Numbered from the stretch's first letter, positions 32,678-41,865 are shown. The stretch: DNA of 64,000 bases from Marinobacter sp. EhC06 (GCF_001650915.1 NZ_LXYO01000023.1:558001-622000); one strand, 5' to 3'. The notes: generated by a model from the sequence alone, not told the origin. Made by a program: numbers and translations.

Positions 32678-32755
32678 GAGCAGAATGATTCTCGTGGGCA
32701 CTGTGCTTTCGAAGGGAAGCGCGGATCCGGACTTCAAAAACTGCGAGGAATCACC

Positions 32756-34027
32756 ATGGATACGACAGATCAAGCCGCCAACGGGCGGTCGTTCGGTAAG
32801 GGACTGGGGCTGAAAAAGAGCCTGATGACGCTGGCGGCTTCCGTCATGCTTGCGACGTCGGCACAGGCGGCAGTGCCGGCCACAGCAGAGGTCAACACGA
32901 CCGGTCTGGCGGTGACGGATGACACTGTTACGGTCGGCATTCTGCACTCCATCACCGGCACAATGGCGATCAGTGAGATTGGCTCGGTTCAGGCGGAAAA
33001 GCTGGCCATTGACCAGATCAACGCCTCCGGTGGTGTCCTGGGCCGCCAGATTGAATTCGTTCAGGAAGACGGCGCCAGTGACTGGCCGACCTTCGCTGAA
33101 AAATCCCGGAAGCTACTGCGCCAGGACAACGTTGCTGCGATCTTCGGCGCCTGGACCTCGGCTTCCCGCAAGGCCGTTCTCCCGGTCATCGAGCAATACA
33201 ACGGCATGCTCTATTACCCCACCTTCTACGAGGGTCTTGAGCAGTCGCCCAACGTGGTCTACACCGGCCAGGAAGCGACGCAACAGATTCTTGCCAGTAT
33301 CGACTGGGCCGCAGAAACCAAGGGTGCCAAAAGCTTCTATCTGCTCGGATCGGACTACATCTGGCCCCGTACTTCGAACAAGATCGCCCGCAAGCACATC
33401 GAGGACAAGCTGGGCCTCAAGGTCTCTGGCGAAGAGTATTATCCGCTGGGCCACACCCAGTTCAACTCCGTTATCAACAAGATCAAGCTGCGCAAGCCGG
33501 ACGTGATCTTTGCCTCGGTTGTCGGTGGCTCCAACGTGGCCTTCTACAAGCAGATGAAAGCGGCCGGTATCGATTTCACCGATGAGAAGCCCCTTCTGCT
33601 GACCATCTCCGTGACCGAAGACGAAATCCGCGGTATCGGCGGTGAGAACGTGGACGGCATCTACGCCTCCATGAAGTATTTCCAGAGCCTCGATAACCCC
33701 AACAACAAGGAATTTGTTGCGGCCTTCAAGGAAGCCTACGGCGATGACATGGTCATCGGTGACGTGACCCAGGCGGCGTATCTCGGCCCATGGCTGTGGA
33801 AAGCTGCGGTTGAAAAAGCCGGCTCATTCGACATCGACAAGATCCGTGAAGAGTTCGCAGGCATCGAGTTCACGAAAGCGCCAGAGGGTTACGTGCGCAT
33901 CCACGAAAACCATCACCTGTGGTCCAAGACCCGCATCGGCCAGGCTCAACCTGACGGCCAGTACAAGGTTGTCTACGAGACCGAAGAACTGATGGAACCG
34001 GACCCGTTCCCGGAAGGCTACCAATAA
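32756..34027 (+). CDS. urtA: Urea/short-chain-amide ABC transporter binding protein (UrtA/FmdD-like)
   Basis: 423-residue periplasmic binding protein with a signal peptide at about residues 20-42 (KKSLMTLAASVMLATSAQAA). The mature protein starts with a Leu/Ile/Val-binding-protein-like fold (VTVGILHSITGTMAISE, VQAEKLAIDQINASGGVLG). I chose ATG at 32756, with gagga 8 bp before; the open frame upstream (from 32567) has no such support. UrtA is known for urea and FmdD in methylotrophs for amides plus urea. Amidase and formamidase genes downstream, with no urease in the window, point to amides. Confidence 0.88.
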   Translation: MDTTDQAANGRSFGKGLGLKKSLMTLAASVMLATSAQAAVPATAEVNTTGLAVTDDTVTVGILHSITGTMAISEIGSVQAEKLAIDQINASGGVLGRQIEFVQEDGASDWPTFAEKSRKLLRQDNVAAIFGAWTSASRKAVLPVIEQYNGMLYYPTFYEGLEQSPNVVYTGQEATQQILASIDWAAETKGAKSFYLLGSDYIWPRTSNKIARKHIEDKLGLKVSGEEYYPLGHTQFNSVINKIKLRKPDVIFASVVGGSNVAFYKQMKAAGIDFTDEKPLLLTISVTEDEIRGIGGENVDGIYASMKYFQSLDNPNNKEFVAAFKEAYGDDMVIGDVTQAAYLGPWLWKAAVEKAGSFDIDKIREEFAGIEFTKAPEGYVRIHENHHLWSKTRIGQAQPDGQYKVVYETEELMEPDPFPEGYQ

Positions 34028-34125
34028 GCCCGGACTCCTGGCGCCCCCGGGCGCCAGCATCCGTTGCCTCTGAACACGAGATTAAGGGTTTGAAGGGTAA
34101 GTTGGTCTAAAGGGGAGTAAGGGTC

Positions 34126-35052
34126 ATGTTTGATGGCTACACCAGCAGTGAATTGATGTCGATATTTGCCATGCAGGGGTTTGCCGGGCTCTCCCTGTTT
34201 TCAGTGTTCGTACTGATGGCATTGGGCCTGGCCATCATCTTTGGTCAGATGGGGGTGATCAATATGGCACACGGGGAGTTCATGATCCTCGGCGCCTACA
34301 CCACCTACCTGACATCCGGTTTTTTCCAGTCCTATCTGCCGAGCCTGTTCGGCGGCTACTTCTTCGTCGCCATGGTTCTGGCTTTCCTGATTTGTGCTGC
34401 CCTGGGGGCATTCGTTGAATGGCTCATGATACGGCGACTCTATCACCGACCACTGGATACCCTTCTGGCCACCTGGGGTCTGAGCCTGATCATGCAGCAG
34501 GCTTACCGATCCATCTTTGGCGCCCGGGAAGTGGGTGTGGACCTGCCCGAGTGGATGATGGGGGCGATCCAGGTGACTGACCTGGTGGAGCTGCCCATCA
34601 ACGGTTTGTTCGTGATGATCATCGCGCTGTCCATTGCCGTGGGCGTGTATTTCCTGATGTACCGATCCGGCTATGGCAAGAAAGTGCGGGCGGTGGTTCA
34701 GAATCGCCCCATGGCTGAAGCCGTTGGTATCAACAGTGCCGGTATCGACCGAGCCACTTTTGCCCTCGGGTGTGGCATCGCTGGCGTCGCTGGTGCTGCC
34801 TTCACCATGATCGGTTCCACCGGTCCGTCCTCTGGCCAGGCTTATATCGTAGACACCTTCCTGGTGGTGGTGTTTGGCGGTGCCCAGAGCCTGATCGGCA
34901 CCATTGTGTCCGCCTTCGGTATATCCCAGGCCCAGTCCACCATGGAGTTCTTCCTCAGTGGTTCCATGGCCAAGGTGCTCACCCTGCTGGTCGTCGTCGG
35001 CATCCTGATGCTGCGTCCAGAAGGACTCATGGCCCTCAAGGTCCGTCGGTAG
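34126..35052 (+). CDS. urtB: ABC transporter permease UrtB/FmdE-like
   Basis: Branched-chain-type inner-membrane permease of 308 residues (LivH-like). Family features are GQMGVINMAHGEFMILGAYT near residue 41 and the VFGGAQSLIGTIVSAFG coupling region near 250. It follows urtA after 98 bp and has a ribosome site (ggggagtaaggg). The next permease starts 9 bp after its stop. Confidence 0.92.
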   Translation: MFDGYTSSELMSIFAMQGFAGLSLFSVFVLMALGLAIIFGQMGVINMAHGEFMILGAYTTYLTSGFFQSYLPSLFGGYFFVAMVLAFLICAALGAFVEWLMIRRLYHRPLDTLLATWGLSLIMQQAYRSIFGAREVGVDLPEWMMGAIQVTDLVELPINGLFVMIIALSIAVGVYFLMYRSGYGKKVRAVVQNRPMAEAVGINSAGIDRATFALGCGIAGVAGAAFTMIGSTGPSSGQAYIVDTFLVVVFGGAQSLIGTIVSAFGISQAQSTMEFFLSGSMAKVLTLLVVVGILMLRPEGLMALKVRR

Positions 35053-35061
35053 GAGATTGTC

Positions 35062-36270
35062 ATGAAGAGTTCATCCCCATTGAAATGGTTTGCCACCCGC
35101 GAGGGACTGTATTACGTCGCACTGGCCGTGTTGCTGGTGGTGCTTTTGCCACTGGCGCTGGACCCATTCCGCCTGAACATGGTGGGCAAGTACCTGACCT
35201 ACGCCTTTGTCGCCATTGGCCTGGTGATGTGCTGGGGCAAGGCCGGCATTCTCAGCCTGGGCCAGGGTGTGTTCTTTGGCCTTGGCGGCTACTGTATGGC
35301 CATGTTCCTGAAGCTGGAGGCCTCCACTCCGGAGGCCACCGCCATCCAGTCCACCCCCGGCATCCCGGATTTCATGGACTGGAACCAGCTCACCGAGCTG
35401 CCCTGGTTCTGGGAACCGTTCCACAGCTTCTCCTTCACCCTGCTTGCGGTGATCGGTGTGCCGGTTCTGCTGGCGTTCGTTATCGGCTTCGCCATGTTTA
35501 CCCGGCGGGTGGGGGGCGTGTACTTCGCCATCATCACCCAGGCTATCGCCGCAATCCTGACGATTCTGATTATCGGACAGCAGGGCTATACCGGCGGTGT
35601 GAACGGCATTACCGATCTGCAGACGCTGAACGGCTGGGACATCCGCACCGATGAAGCCCGGACCATCCTGTACTTTGTCTGTGTTGGCATGCTGTTCCTC
35701 TGCCTGTTTGTGGCGCGCCTTGTCCAGAACCGGAAGCTGGGCCGCATCCTGGTGGCCATGAACGCCCAGGAAAATCGGGTGCGTTTTTCCGGCTATGACG
35801 TTGCCGCCTTCAAGATCTTCGTGTTCTGCCTGGCAGCGGCTTTTGCCGGCGTCGGTGGTGCCATGTTCACCCTGATTGTCGGCTTCATGTCGCCGTCGTT
35901 CATCGGCATTGTCGCCTCCATCGAGATGGTCATCTTCTGTGCCCTGGGTGGTCGGTTGTCCATCCTCGGCGCGGTCTACGGTGCCTTGCTGGTGAATGCC
36001 GCCAAGAGTGGCTTTTCGGAATCCTTCCCGGAACTCTGGCCGTTTGCCATGGGTGCGTTGTTTATCGGTGTCGTACTGGCCTTCCCGAACGGTCTGGCCG
36101 GCCTGTATCAGACCTACGTCATGCCCCTGGAAGACAAGATCTTCAAGCGCAACAAGGGTGCACAGCTGGAGGCCAAGCCCGCGGAAAAAACCGCAGAGCC
36201 AAAGCCGACCGCTGAGAAGACTCCTGATTACGATCCGATGATCGATTCCTACAGCCCGGAGAAATCGTGA
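35062..36270 (+). CDS. urtC: ABC transporter permease UrtC/FmdF-like
   Basis: Second permease (LivM-like), 402 residues. Typical segments are WGKAGILSLGQGVFFGLGGY near residue 56 and FAGVGGAMFTLIVGFMSPS near 268. The C-terminal 40 residues form a charged Lys/Glu/Pro-rich cytoplasmic tail (KPAEKTAEPKPTAEKT) not needed for the core fold, which makes it a little longer than most UrtC proteins. The stop overlaps the start of the next gene by one base. Confidence 0.92.
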   Translation: MKSSSPLKWFATREGLYYVALAVLLVVLLPLALDPFRLNMVGKYLTYAFVAIGLVMCWGKAGILSLGQGVFFGLGGYCMAMFLKLEASTPEATAIQSTPGIPDFMDWNQLTELPWFWEPFHSFSFTLLAVIGVPVLLAFVIGFAMFTRRVGGVYFAIITQAIAAILTILIIGQQGYTGGVNGITDLQTLNGWDIRTDEARTILYFVCVGMLFLCLFVARLVQNRKLGRILVAMNAQENRVRFSGYDVAAFKIFVFCLAAAFAGVGGAMFTLIVGFMSPSFIGIVASIEMVIFCALGGRLSILGAVYGALLVNAAKSGFSESFPELWPFAMGALFIGVVLAFPNGLAGLYQTYVMPLEDKIFKRNKGAQLEAKPAEKTAEPKPTAEKTPDYDPMIDSYSPEKS

Positions 36271-37028
36271 TGAGTGCAGCCAAAAGCAAAAGTGGGGATT
36301 TCCTGCTGGCGGTCGAAGGCCTGACCGTGTCATTCGATGGCTTCAAGGCCGTGGATGACCTGTCCTTCTACCTGGATCCGAAGGAAATCCGGGTCATCAT
36401 CGGCCCCAACGGTGCCGGTAAAACCACGGTTCTGGACCTGATCTGCGGCAAGACCAAGGCCACGTCCGGCTCCATCAAGTTTGACGGTAAGGAGCTTACC
36501 AAGCTCAAGGAGCACCAGATTGTTCACTCGGGTGTGGGCCGGAAGTTCCAGACCCCGTCCGTGTTCGAGGATCTGACCGTCTTTGAAAACCTTGAAGTGT
36601 CCTACCCAAAGGGACACAGCGTGATGGGCGCCCTGGGATTCAAGCGCGACGCGGAGGTCATCAATGCTGTGGAGGAGGTGGCTGAAACCATCTTCCTGAC
36701 CGAGGCCCTGAATGAGCCGGCTGCATCGTTGAGCCATGGCCAGAAGCAGTGGCTGGAGATCGGCATGCTGCTGATCCAGAAACCGGACCTGCTGATGCTG
36801 GATGAGCCGGTAGCCGGGATGTCCGTCACCGAGCGCAAGAAAACCGCCGAGCTGCTGAGGGTGATTACCAGGGACCATACGGTATTGGTGATCGAGCACG
36901 ACATGCAGTTTGTCGGTGATATCGCTGACCGGGTCACGGTCATGCATCAGGGCAAAGTTCTTTCCGAGGGGTCAATCGAGCACGTGAAATCGGACCCGAA
37001 AGTCATCGAAGTCTACCTGGGGCACTGA
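36270..37028 (+). CDS. urtD: Urea/amide ABC transporter ATPase UrtD
   Basis: ATP-binding subunit (LivG-like), 252 residues. Walker A GPNGAGKTT near residue 47, signature LSHGQ near 154 and Walker B ending LLMLDEPVAGM are intact. Start ATG at 36270 lies in a TGATG overlap with urtC; a GTG three bases earlier is also possible. Confidence 0.93.
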   Translation: MSAAKSKSGDFLLAVEGLTVSFDGFKAVDDLSFYLDPKEIRVIIGPNGAGKTTVLDLICGKTKATSGSIKFDGKELTKLKEHQIVHSGVGRKFQTPSVFEDLTVFENLEVSYPKGHSVMGALGFKRDAEVINAVEEVAETIFLTEALNEPAASLSHGQKQWLEIGMLLIQKPDLLMLDEPVAGMSVTERKKTAELLRVITRDHTVLVIEHDMQFVGDIADRVTVMHQGKVLSEGSIEHVKSDPKVIEVYLGH

Positions 37029-37030
37029 TC

Positions 37031-37720
37031 ATGCTGAGCATCAAACATCATTCGGTGGCCTACGGCCAAAGCACCATCATCGATGACCTCAACCTCGACG
37101 TGGCAAAGAACGAAATTGTCGCCGTGGTGGGGCGTAACGGCATGGGCAAGACCACGCTGATGAAATCCCTGGTGGGCATGACCCCCACGCGAGGCGGTGA
37201 AGTCAGCCTGGATGGGAACGACCTTTCCGGCCTGAAGAGCTTCCAGCGTGTGCGCGCCGGAATCGGTTTCGTGCCGCAGGGGCGGATGATCTTTCCGACA
37301 CTGACGGTACGGGAGAATATCGAGACCGGCCTGGCCGCTGTTGGTGAGAAGAAGGTACCCGAGGACCTCTACGAGATGTTCCCGGTACTGAAGGAAATGC
37401 AGAACCGGCGTGGTGGCAACCTCTCTGGCGGCCAGCAACAACAGCTGGCTATTGCCCGGGCACTGGCCACCCGGCCCAAGGTGCTGCTGCTTGACGAACC
37501 CACGGAAGGTATCCAGCCCAACATCATCAAGGAAATCGCGCAGACCCTTCGGCGCATCCGGGATGAGCGGGGCCTGTCGATTGTGGTGTCGGAGCAGGTT
37601 CTGAGCTTCGTGATGGATGCGGCAGACCGGATCCTGGTGATTGAAAAGGGCGCGATTGTGCACGAAGAGAGCCGGGAAGAAGCGGATCAGGACAAGATTG
37701 CGAGCTATCTGGCGGTTTAA
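37031..37720 (+). CDS. urtE: Urea/amide ABC transporter ATPase UrtE
   Basis: Second ATP-binding subunit (LivF-like), 229 residues, with Walker [10 protein letters not shown] near residue 35, signature LSGGQ and Walker [13 protein letters not shown]. It starts 2 bp after urtD. The UrtD/UrtE pair completes the transporter. The amidase gene begins 14 bp later, so uptake and hydrolysis are probably co-transcribed. Confidence 0.93.
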   Translation: MLSIKHHSVAYGQSTIIDDLNLDVAKNEIVAVVGRNGMGKTTLMKSLVGMTPTRGGEVSLDGNDLSGLKSFQRVRAGIGFVPQGRMIFPTLTVRENIETGLAAVGEKKVPEDLYEMFPVLKEMQNRRGGNLSGGQQQQLAIARALATRPKVLLLDEPTEGIQPNIIKEIAQTLRRIRDERGLSIVVSEQVLSFVMDAADRILVIEKGAIVHEESREEADQDKIASYLAV

Positions 37721-37734
37721 CGAGGAGCAGATCA

Positions 37735-38781
37735 ATGAGACACGGTGATATTTCCAGCAGCAACGATACCGTCGGCGTGGCGGTGGTGAACTACAAGATG
37801 CCGCGGCTGCATACCAAAGCCGAGGTGTTGGACAACGCCCGCAACATCGCTGACATGATCAAGGGTATGAAAGTCGGCCTGCCCGGCATGGATCTGGTGG
37901 TGTTCCCGGAATACAGCACCATGGGCATCATGTACGACAACGAGGAAATGATGGAAACCGCGGCCACCGTGCCCGGTGACGAAACGGCCATCTTCTCCGC
38001 CGCCTGTCGTGAGGCGAACACCTGGGGCGTGTTTTCGCTCACCGGAGAGCGACACGAGGATCACCCCAACAAGGCGCCGTACAACACCTTGGTTCTGATC
38101 AACAACGAGGGTGAGGTCGTCCAGAAATACCGCAAGTGTATCCCCTGGTGTCCGATCGAGGGGTGGTATCCGGGGGACACTACCTACGTCACCGAGGGTC
38201 CGAAGGGCATGAAGATCAGCCTGATCATCTGCGACGACGGCAACTATCCCGAGATCTGGCGCGATTGCGCCATGAAGGGGGCGGAGCTGATTGTTCGCTG
38301 TCAGGGCTACATGTACCCGGCCAAGGAACAGCAGGTGATGATGGCCAAGAGCATGGCCTGGGCCAACAACTGTTACGTTGCGGTGGCCAACGCCGCCGGA
38401 TTTGACGGCGTGTATTCCTACTTCGGCCACTCCGCGATTATCGGCTTCGATGGCCGTACCCTCGGGGAATGCGGTGAGGAAGACATGGGCATTCAGTATG
38501 CCCAGCTGTCCGTAAGCCAGATCCGTGATGCCCGTGCGAACGATCAGTCCCAGAATCACCTGTTCAAGCTGCTGCACCGGGGCTACACCGGAGTGCATGC
38601 CTCCGGGGACGGCGACAAGGGCGTGGCCGACTGTCCGTTCGAGTTCTACCGTACCTGGGTGATGGATGCCCAGAAGGCGCAGGAAAATGTGGAGGCCATG
38701 ACCCGGAAGACGGTAGGTACCGCCGAGTGCCCGGTGGGCGAGCTGCCGTTCGACGGCAAGGAAAAATCCGCAGGGGCCTAA
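37735..38781 (+). CDS. amiE: Aliphatic amidase AmiE
   Basis: Nitrilase-superfamily enzyme hydrolysing short aliphatic amides (acetamide, propionamide) to acid and ammonia. The catalytic set sits at the same numbers as in Pseudomonas AmiE: Glu59 (FPEY), Lys134 (YRKC), Glu142 (IEGW) and Cys166 (IICDDGN). Length 348, close to the usual 346. Being directly downstream of the transporter implies that its imported substrates are amides. Confidence 0.95.
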   Translation: MRHGDISSSNDTVGVAVVNYKMPRLHTKAEVLDNARNIADMIKGMKVGLPGMDLVVFPEYSTMGIMYDNEEMMETAATVPGDETAIFSAACREANTWGVFSLTGERHEDHPNKAPYNTLVLINNEGEVVQKYRKCIPWCPIEGWYPGDTTYVTEGPKGMKISLIICDDGNYPEIWRDCAMKGAELIVRCQGYMYPAKEQQVMMAKSMAWANNCYVAVANAAGFDGVYSYFGHSAIIGFDGRTLGECGEEDMGIQYAQLSVSQIRDARANDQSQNHLFKLLHRGYTGVHASGDGDKGVADCPFEFYRTWVMDAQKAQENVEAMTRKTVGTAECPVGELPFDGKEKSAGA

Positions 38782-38796
38782 GCCCGGGAGGCGTTC

Positions 38797-39840
38797 ATGC
38801 CGTTTATCAACGAACGGCTGGAAGACAATCGGGAAACCATTGAAAAGAACCGGGCCGCCTCAGGCCCGGTTCGTGCTTCCCGGTTCCGCTTCGAGCCCGA
38901 GGCCGTGATGGCCAGACTGCGAGAAAATATCGTTGGCCAGGACGAGGCCCTGGCCGCCATGGAATCCATGCTGGTGCGGGTGAAAGCCGATATCGGCGAG
39001 GACAGCCGGCCGCTGGCGGTGCACCTGTTCCTGGGTCCTACTGGCGTTGGCAAAACCGAAACCGTGCGCCTCATTGCCGAAGCCATCCACGGTAATCGCG
39101 ATGGCTTGTGCCGTATCGACATGAACACCCTGGCCCAGGAGCATTACGCCGCAGCCCTGACCGGTGCACCGCCGGGCTACGTGGGCAGTAAGGAAGGCCA
39201 CAGCCTGTTCGATCTGGACAAGGTACAGGGCTCGTTCAGCAAACCCGGCATTGTGTTGTTTGATGAAATCGAGAAAGCCAGCAAGGAAGTGGTGCGCACG
39301 CTGCTGAACGTGCTGGACACCGGTCGGCTGGTGTTTCCCTCCGGCAACCGGGAGATCGACTTCCGCAACACCCTGATCTTCATGACCAGCAACGCCGGTG
39401 CGCTGGAGGCGGAGACGTATGAGCAGAGCTACCAGCGGGGCTGGCGTCGCTGGCTCGGTTTATCACCCGGCAACGGCGAGGCCATTCGCGATACCGCTCT
39501 GCGCCGGCACTTTGACCCGGAATTCCTCAACCGGATTGATCAGATCCTCACCTTCAACCGACTTACCGACAACTGGCTGGAAGCCCTGCTGGACATTGAG
39601 CTGGCGGGCTTCAATCGCCGGTTGTCCAAAAAGCACGCCGAGCTGTCGCTGGCGCCTGAGCTGCGAGAAGAGCTGTGCCGTGGCTACGACGCTCGCTATG
39701 GCGCCCGGGAACTGCTGCGGGCTTTTCGCCAGCGGCTGGAACCCGCCGTTGCCCGGGCGTTGCTGGCGTATCCGGACTGTCGCCGGTTTGAAGCTAGCCT
39801 GCAGGGCAGGAAGGTCACGGTGCACCAATACGTCGAATGA
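38797..39840 (+). CDS. amiB: AmiB-like AAA+ ATPase (Clp/Hsp100 type)
   Basis: 347-residue protein consisting mainly of one Clp-type AAA+ module. Walker A GPTGVGKTE is near residue 77, Walker B IVLFDEIEKA near 150, and a C-terminal small domain (ARYGARELLRAFRQRLEPAVA) resembles ClpB D2. No N-domain, no ClpP-binding loop and no second ring are visible. In Pseudomonas aeruginosa a Clp-like ATPase, AmiB, follows amiE; the 15-bp gap to amiE here fits that arrangement. Client proteins are unknown. The symbol rests on context and domain type. Confidence 0.7.
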   Translation: MPFINERLEDNRETIEKNRAASGPVRASRFRFEPEAVMARLRENIVGQDEALAAMESMLVRVKADIGEDSRPLAVHLFLGPTGVGKTETVRLIAEAIHGNRDGLCRIDMNTLAQEHYAAALTGAPPGYVGSKEGHSLFDLDKVQGSFSKPGIVLFDEIEKASKEVVRTLLNVLDTGRLVFPSGNREIDFRNTLIFMTSNAGALEAETYEQSYQRGWRRWLGLSPGNGEAIRDTALRRHFDPEFLNRIDQILTFNRLTDNWLEALLDIELAGFNRRLSKKHAELSLAPELREELCRGYDARYGARELLRAFRQRLEPAVARALLAYPDCRRFEASLQGRKVTVHQYVE

Positions 39841-39869
39841 CGTAGGCACCGGGGGCATTTCGCGAATAC
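39831..39869 (+). promoter_or_regulatory. Conserved motif upstream of fmdA (copy B)
   Basis: Second copy of the motif at 32622-32660: CGTCGAATGACGTAG, then GGGGC, TT and CGAAT at equal spacing. It starts inside the last codons of the upstream ATPase gene and ends 73 bp before fmdA. Indicates that fmdAB can be transcribed on its own under the same regulator as the urt operon. Confidence 0.6.
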
Positions 39870-39941
39870 CTCACAGGGACGGGATTTCGGATAGTAAAGC
39901 CGTTACCTAATCGTGCAAGCCAACACCAAGGAGCGCCCGTT

Positions 39942-41174
39942 ATGGCTGAAACCATTATCAAGATCGATCTGAACAAGTCGGCCTATGAGAACGACAAAAT
40001 CCACAACCGCTGGCACCCGGATGTTCCGCTGGTGGCTACCGTCAAGCCGGGCGACGATTTCATCGTTGAGTGCTATGACTGGACCGGCGGCCAGATCAAG
40101 AACGACGACAGCGCCGACGACGTGCGCGATGTTGATCTCAGCCAGGTTCACTTCCTGTCGGGACCGATCGGGGTCGAGGGCGCAGAGCCGGGCGACCTGC
40201 TGGAAGTCGACATCCTCGACATCGGCACTTTCGAAGAGAGCCAGTGGGGCTTTAACGGGTTCTTCTCCAAGCAGAACGGCGGTGGCTTCCTGACCGAACA
40301 CTTCCCGGAGGCCCAGAAATCCATCTGGGACTTCAACGGCATGTTCACCAAATCCCGGCACATTCCCAATGTGGAATTTGCCGGCCTGATTCACCCGGGC
40401 CTGATCGGCTGCCTGCCCTCCAAAGAATTGCTGGACACCTGGAACAAGCGTGAGGCCGGACTGGTCGCGACCGATCCGGAGCGTGTGCCGGAACTGGCAA
40501 CACTGCCCAATGGTGAGACCGCCCACATGGGCCAGATGACCGGTGACGCGGCCAAGGCTGCCGGCGCCGAAGCCGCCCGTACCGTGCCGCCACGGGAACA
40601 CGGTGGCAACTGTGACATCAAGGATCTGTCCCGTGGCTCCAAGGTGTATTTCCCGGTGTACGTGGACGGTGCCGGCCTCTCCGTAGGCGACCTTCACTTC
40701 AGCCAGGGCGACGGTGAGATCACCTTCTGTGGCGCCATCGAAATGGCCGGCTGGATTCACCTGCGGGTAAACCTGATCAAGGACGGCGTGAAGAAGTACG
40801 GCATCAAGAATCCGGTGTTCAAGCCCAGCCCGATCAAGCCCCGTTACGACGACTATGTGATCTTCGAAGGCATCTCCGTAGACGAAGACGGCGGCCAGCA
40901 TTACCTGGACGTGCACGTGGCTTATCGTCAGGCGTGCCTGAACGCCATCGAATACATGACCAAGTTCGGTTATACCAAGGCCCAGGCCTACGCGATTCTG
41001 GGTTGTGCGCCGGTGGAAGGCCACATTAGCGGCGTGGTGGATATCCCGAACGCCTGCGCCACGCTCTGGTTGCCGACGGGCATCTTCGACTTCGACATTA
41101 ACCCGTCCGCCGATGGTCCGCAGAAGAAAGTCAGCGGGGGCATGGACGTACCGCTGTCGAAAGATAAGGAGTAA
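39942..41174 (+). CDS. fmdA: Formamidase/acetamidase FmdA
   Basis: Enzyme of the acetamidase/formamidase family, 410 residues, close to Methylophilus FmdA (about 407). It hydrolyses formamide, releasing formate and ammonia. The fold is visible in GPIGVEGAEPGDLLEVDILD, VPPREHGGNCDIKDLSRGSK and the C-terminal GCAPVEGHISGVVDIPNACA. It has its own ribosome site (aaggagcg) and upstream motif. fmdB follows after 5 bp. Confidence 0.94.
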   Translation: MAETIIKIDLNKSAYENDKIHNRWHPDVPLVATVKPGDDFIVECYDWTGGQIKNDDSADDVRDVDLSQVHFLSGPIGVEGAEPGDLLEVDILDIGTFEESQWGFNGFFSKQNGGGFLTEHFPEAQKSIWDFNGMFTKSRHIPNVEFAGLIHPGLIGCLPSKELLDTWNKREAGLVATDPERVPELATLPNGETAHMGQMTGDAAKAAGAEAARTVPPREHGGNCDIKDLSRGSKVYFPVYVDGAGLSVGDLHFSQGDGEITFCGAIEMAGWIHLRVNLIKDGVKKYGIKNPVFKPSPIKPRYDDYVIFEGISVDEDGGQHYLDVHVAYRQACLNAIEYMTKFGYTKAQAYAILGCAPVEGHISGVVDIPNACATLWLPTGIFDFDINPSADGPQKKVSGGMDVPLSKDKE

Positions 41175-41179
41175 TCGCC

Positions 41180-41533
41180 ATGCCCGTGTATGACTACAAG
41201 TGCCGTGAACATGGCCTCTTTCACACACTGGCCACCATGGAGGATGCGGCCAAGCCGGCGCAATGCCCCACCTGCAAGGCCATGTCGCCGCGGGTGATCG
41301 TGTTGCCATCCCACATTGCCGCCATGGACCCGGCCCAAAGGGCGGCCGAGGACCGGAACGAACGGTCCCGGCATGAGCCGGTGTTTTCCACCGCAGACCG
41401 AAGGGCGAATGATAAGGAGCACAGTCGCGCCTGCGGCTGTGGCTCCCCGAAACCCGGCAAGTCCATGCTGTTCTACACCGCCGACGGAAAGAAGATGTTT
41501 CCCTCCATGCGGCCCTGGATGATCAGCCACTGA
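41180..41533 (+). CDS. fmdB: FmdB-type zinc-ribbon protein
   Basis: 117-residue protein whose N-terminal FmdB zinc ribbon has MPVYDYKCREHG and CPTCK, with a second Cys group (ACGCGS) later. FmdB was described as a regulatory protein of the amide operon in Methylophilus, but its molecular role is not settled. It overlaps no gene and is followed by a strong terminator, so it ends the amide operon. Confidence 0.85.
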   Translation: MPVYDYKCREHGLFHTLATMEDAAKPAQCPTCKAMSPRVIVLPSHIAAMDPAQRAAEDRNERSRHEPVFSTADRRANDKEHSRACGCGSPKPGKSMLFYTADGKKMFPSMRPWMISH

Positions 41534-41561
41534 TTGGCTGAGTTGAAACTGTCACGTGTTT

Positions 41562-41588
41562 GGCCCCCTCTCCGGGGCCTTTTTTATT
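41562..41588 (+). terminator. Rho-independent terminator of the fmdAB operon
   Basis: Stem GGCCCC/GGGGCC with the loop ctctcc, followed by TTTTTTATT. Lies 28 bp past the fmdB stop. Confidence 0.9.
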
Positions 41589-41596
41589 GCTTCAGG

Positions 41597-41625
41597 TTGT
41601 CCCTTCCGAATATCGTGTATATAGT
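41597..41625 (+). promoter_or_regulatory. nrdA: Probable promoter of the nrdAB transcript
   Basis: TTGTCC (41597-41602), 17-bp spacer, TATAGT (41620-41625). It starts a leader of about 430 nt carrying the cobalamin riboswitch. The first NrdR box overlaps the -10 element. Confidence 0.6.
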
Positions 41626-41659
41626 GTTTCTATCCTTGGTCAAATACCAGATGTAGTGA
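41612..41659. promoter_or_regulatory. Two NrdR-box-like sites upstream of nrdAB
   Basis: ATCGTGTATATAGTGT (41612-41627) and ATACCAGATGTAGTGA (41644-41659) resemble the 16-bp NrdR box acaCwAtATaTwGtgt. The second keeps all six strongly conserved positions; the first keeps the right half. They are 16 bp apart, about three helical turns start to start, as in known NrdR regulons. Confidence 0.6.
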
Positions 41660-41689
41660 TCAGTGCGTAACCAACTCGGTCAACGTGTG

Positions 41690-41865
41690 ATCATCTCAGC
41701 CATTCTGGTATCGGGAATCCGGTGAGACTCCGGAACTGACGCGCAGCGGTATTGGGGAACAAGCGTGGCATCGAGACACTGGTGAAAGCCGGGAAGTCGC
41801 CACACGAGGCCGAATCGAACGATTCACGCCCCTGAGTCCGAAGACCTGCCAGGGAGACAACTGCA
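41690..41865 (+). promoter_or_regulatory. Cobalamin (B12) riboswitch controlling nrdAB
   Basis: The leader shows the conserved B12 aptamer pieces in order: gggaatccggtgagactccgg, gcgcagcggt, gacactggtgaaagccgggaag, then the hallmark GAGTCCGAAGACCTGCC at about 41834-41850. It should repress the B12-independent reductase when adenosylcobalamin is present. The expression platform was not resolved; it may involve the palindromic repeats that follow or the region around the start codon. Confidence 0.88.

Noticed and set aside
32567..32755. Upstream extension of the UrtA reading frame
   Set aside because: Has no ribosome site or signal-peptide logic and would cover the conserved motif and the leader hairpin; the ATG at 32756 is preceded by gagga and a proper signal peptide.
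41549..41560. Possible parS site (tgtcacgtgttt)
   Set aside because: Only part of the parS palindrome matches, and it is far from parAB; chance similarity is more likely.
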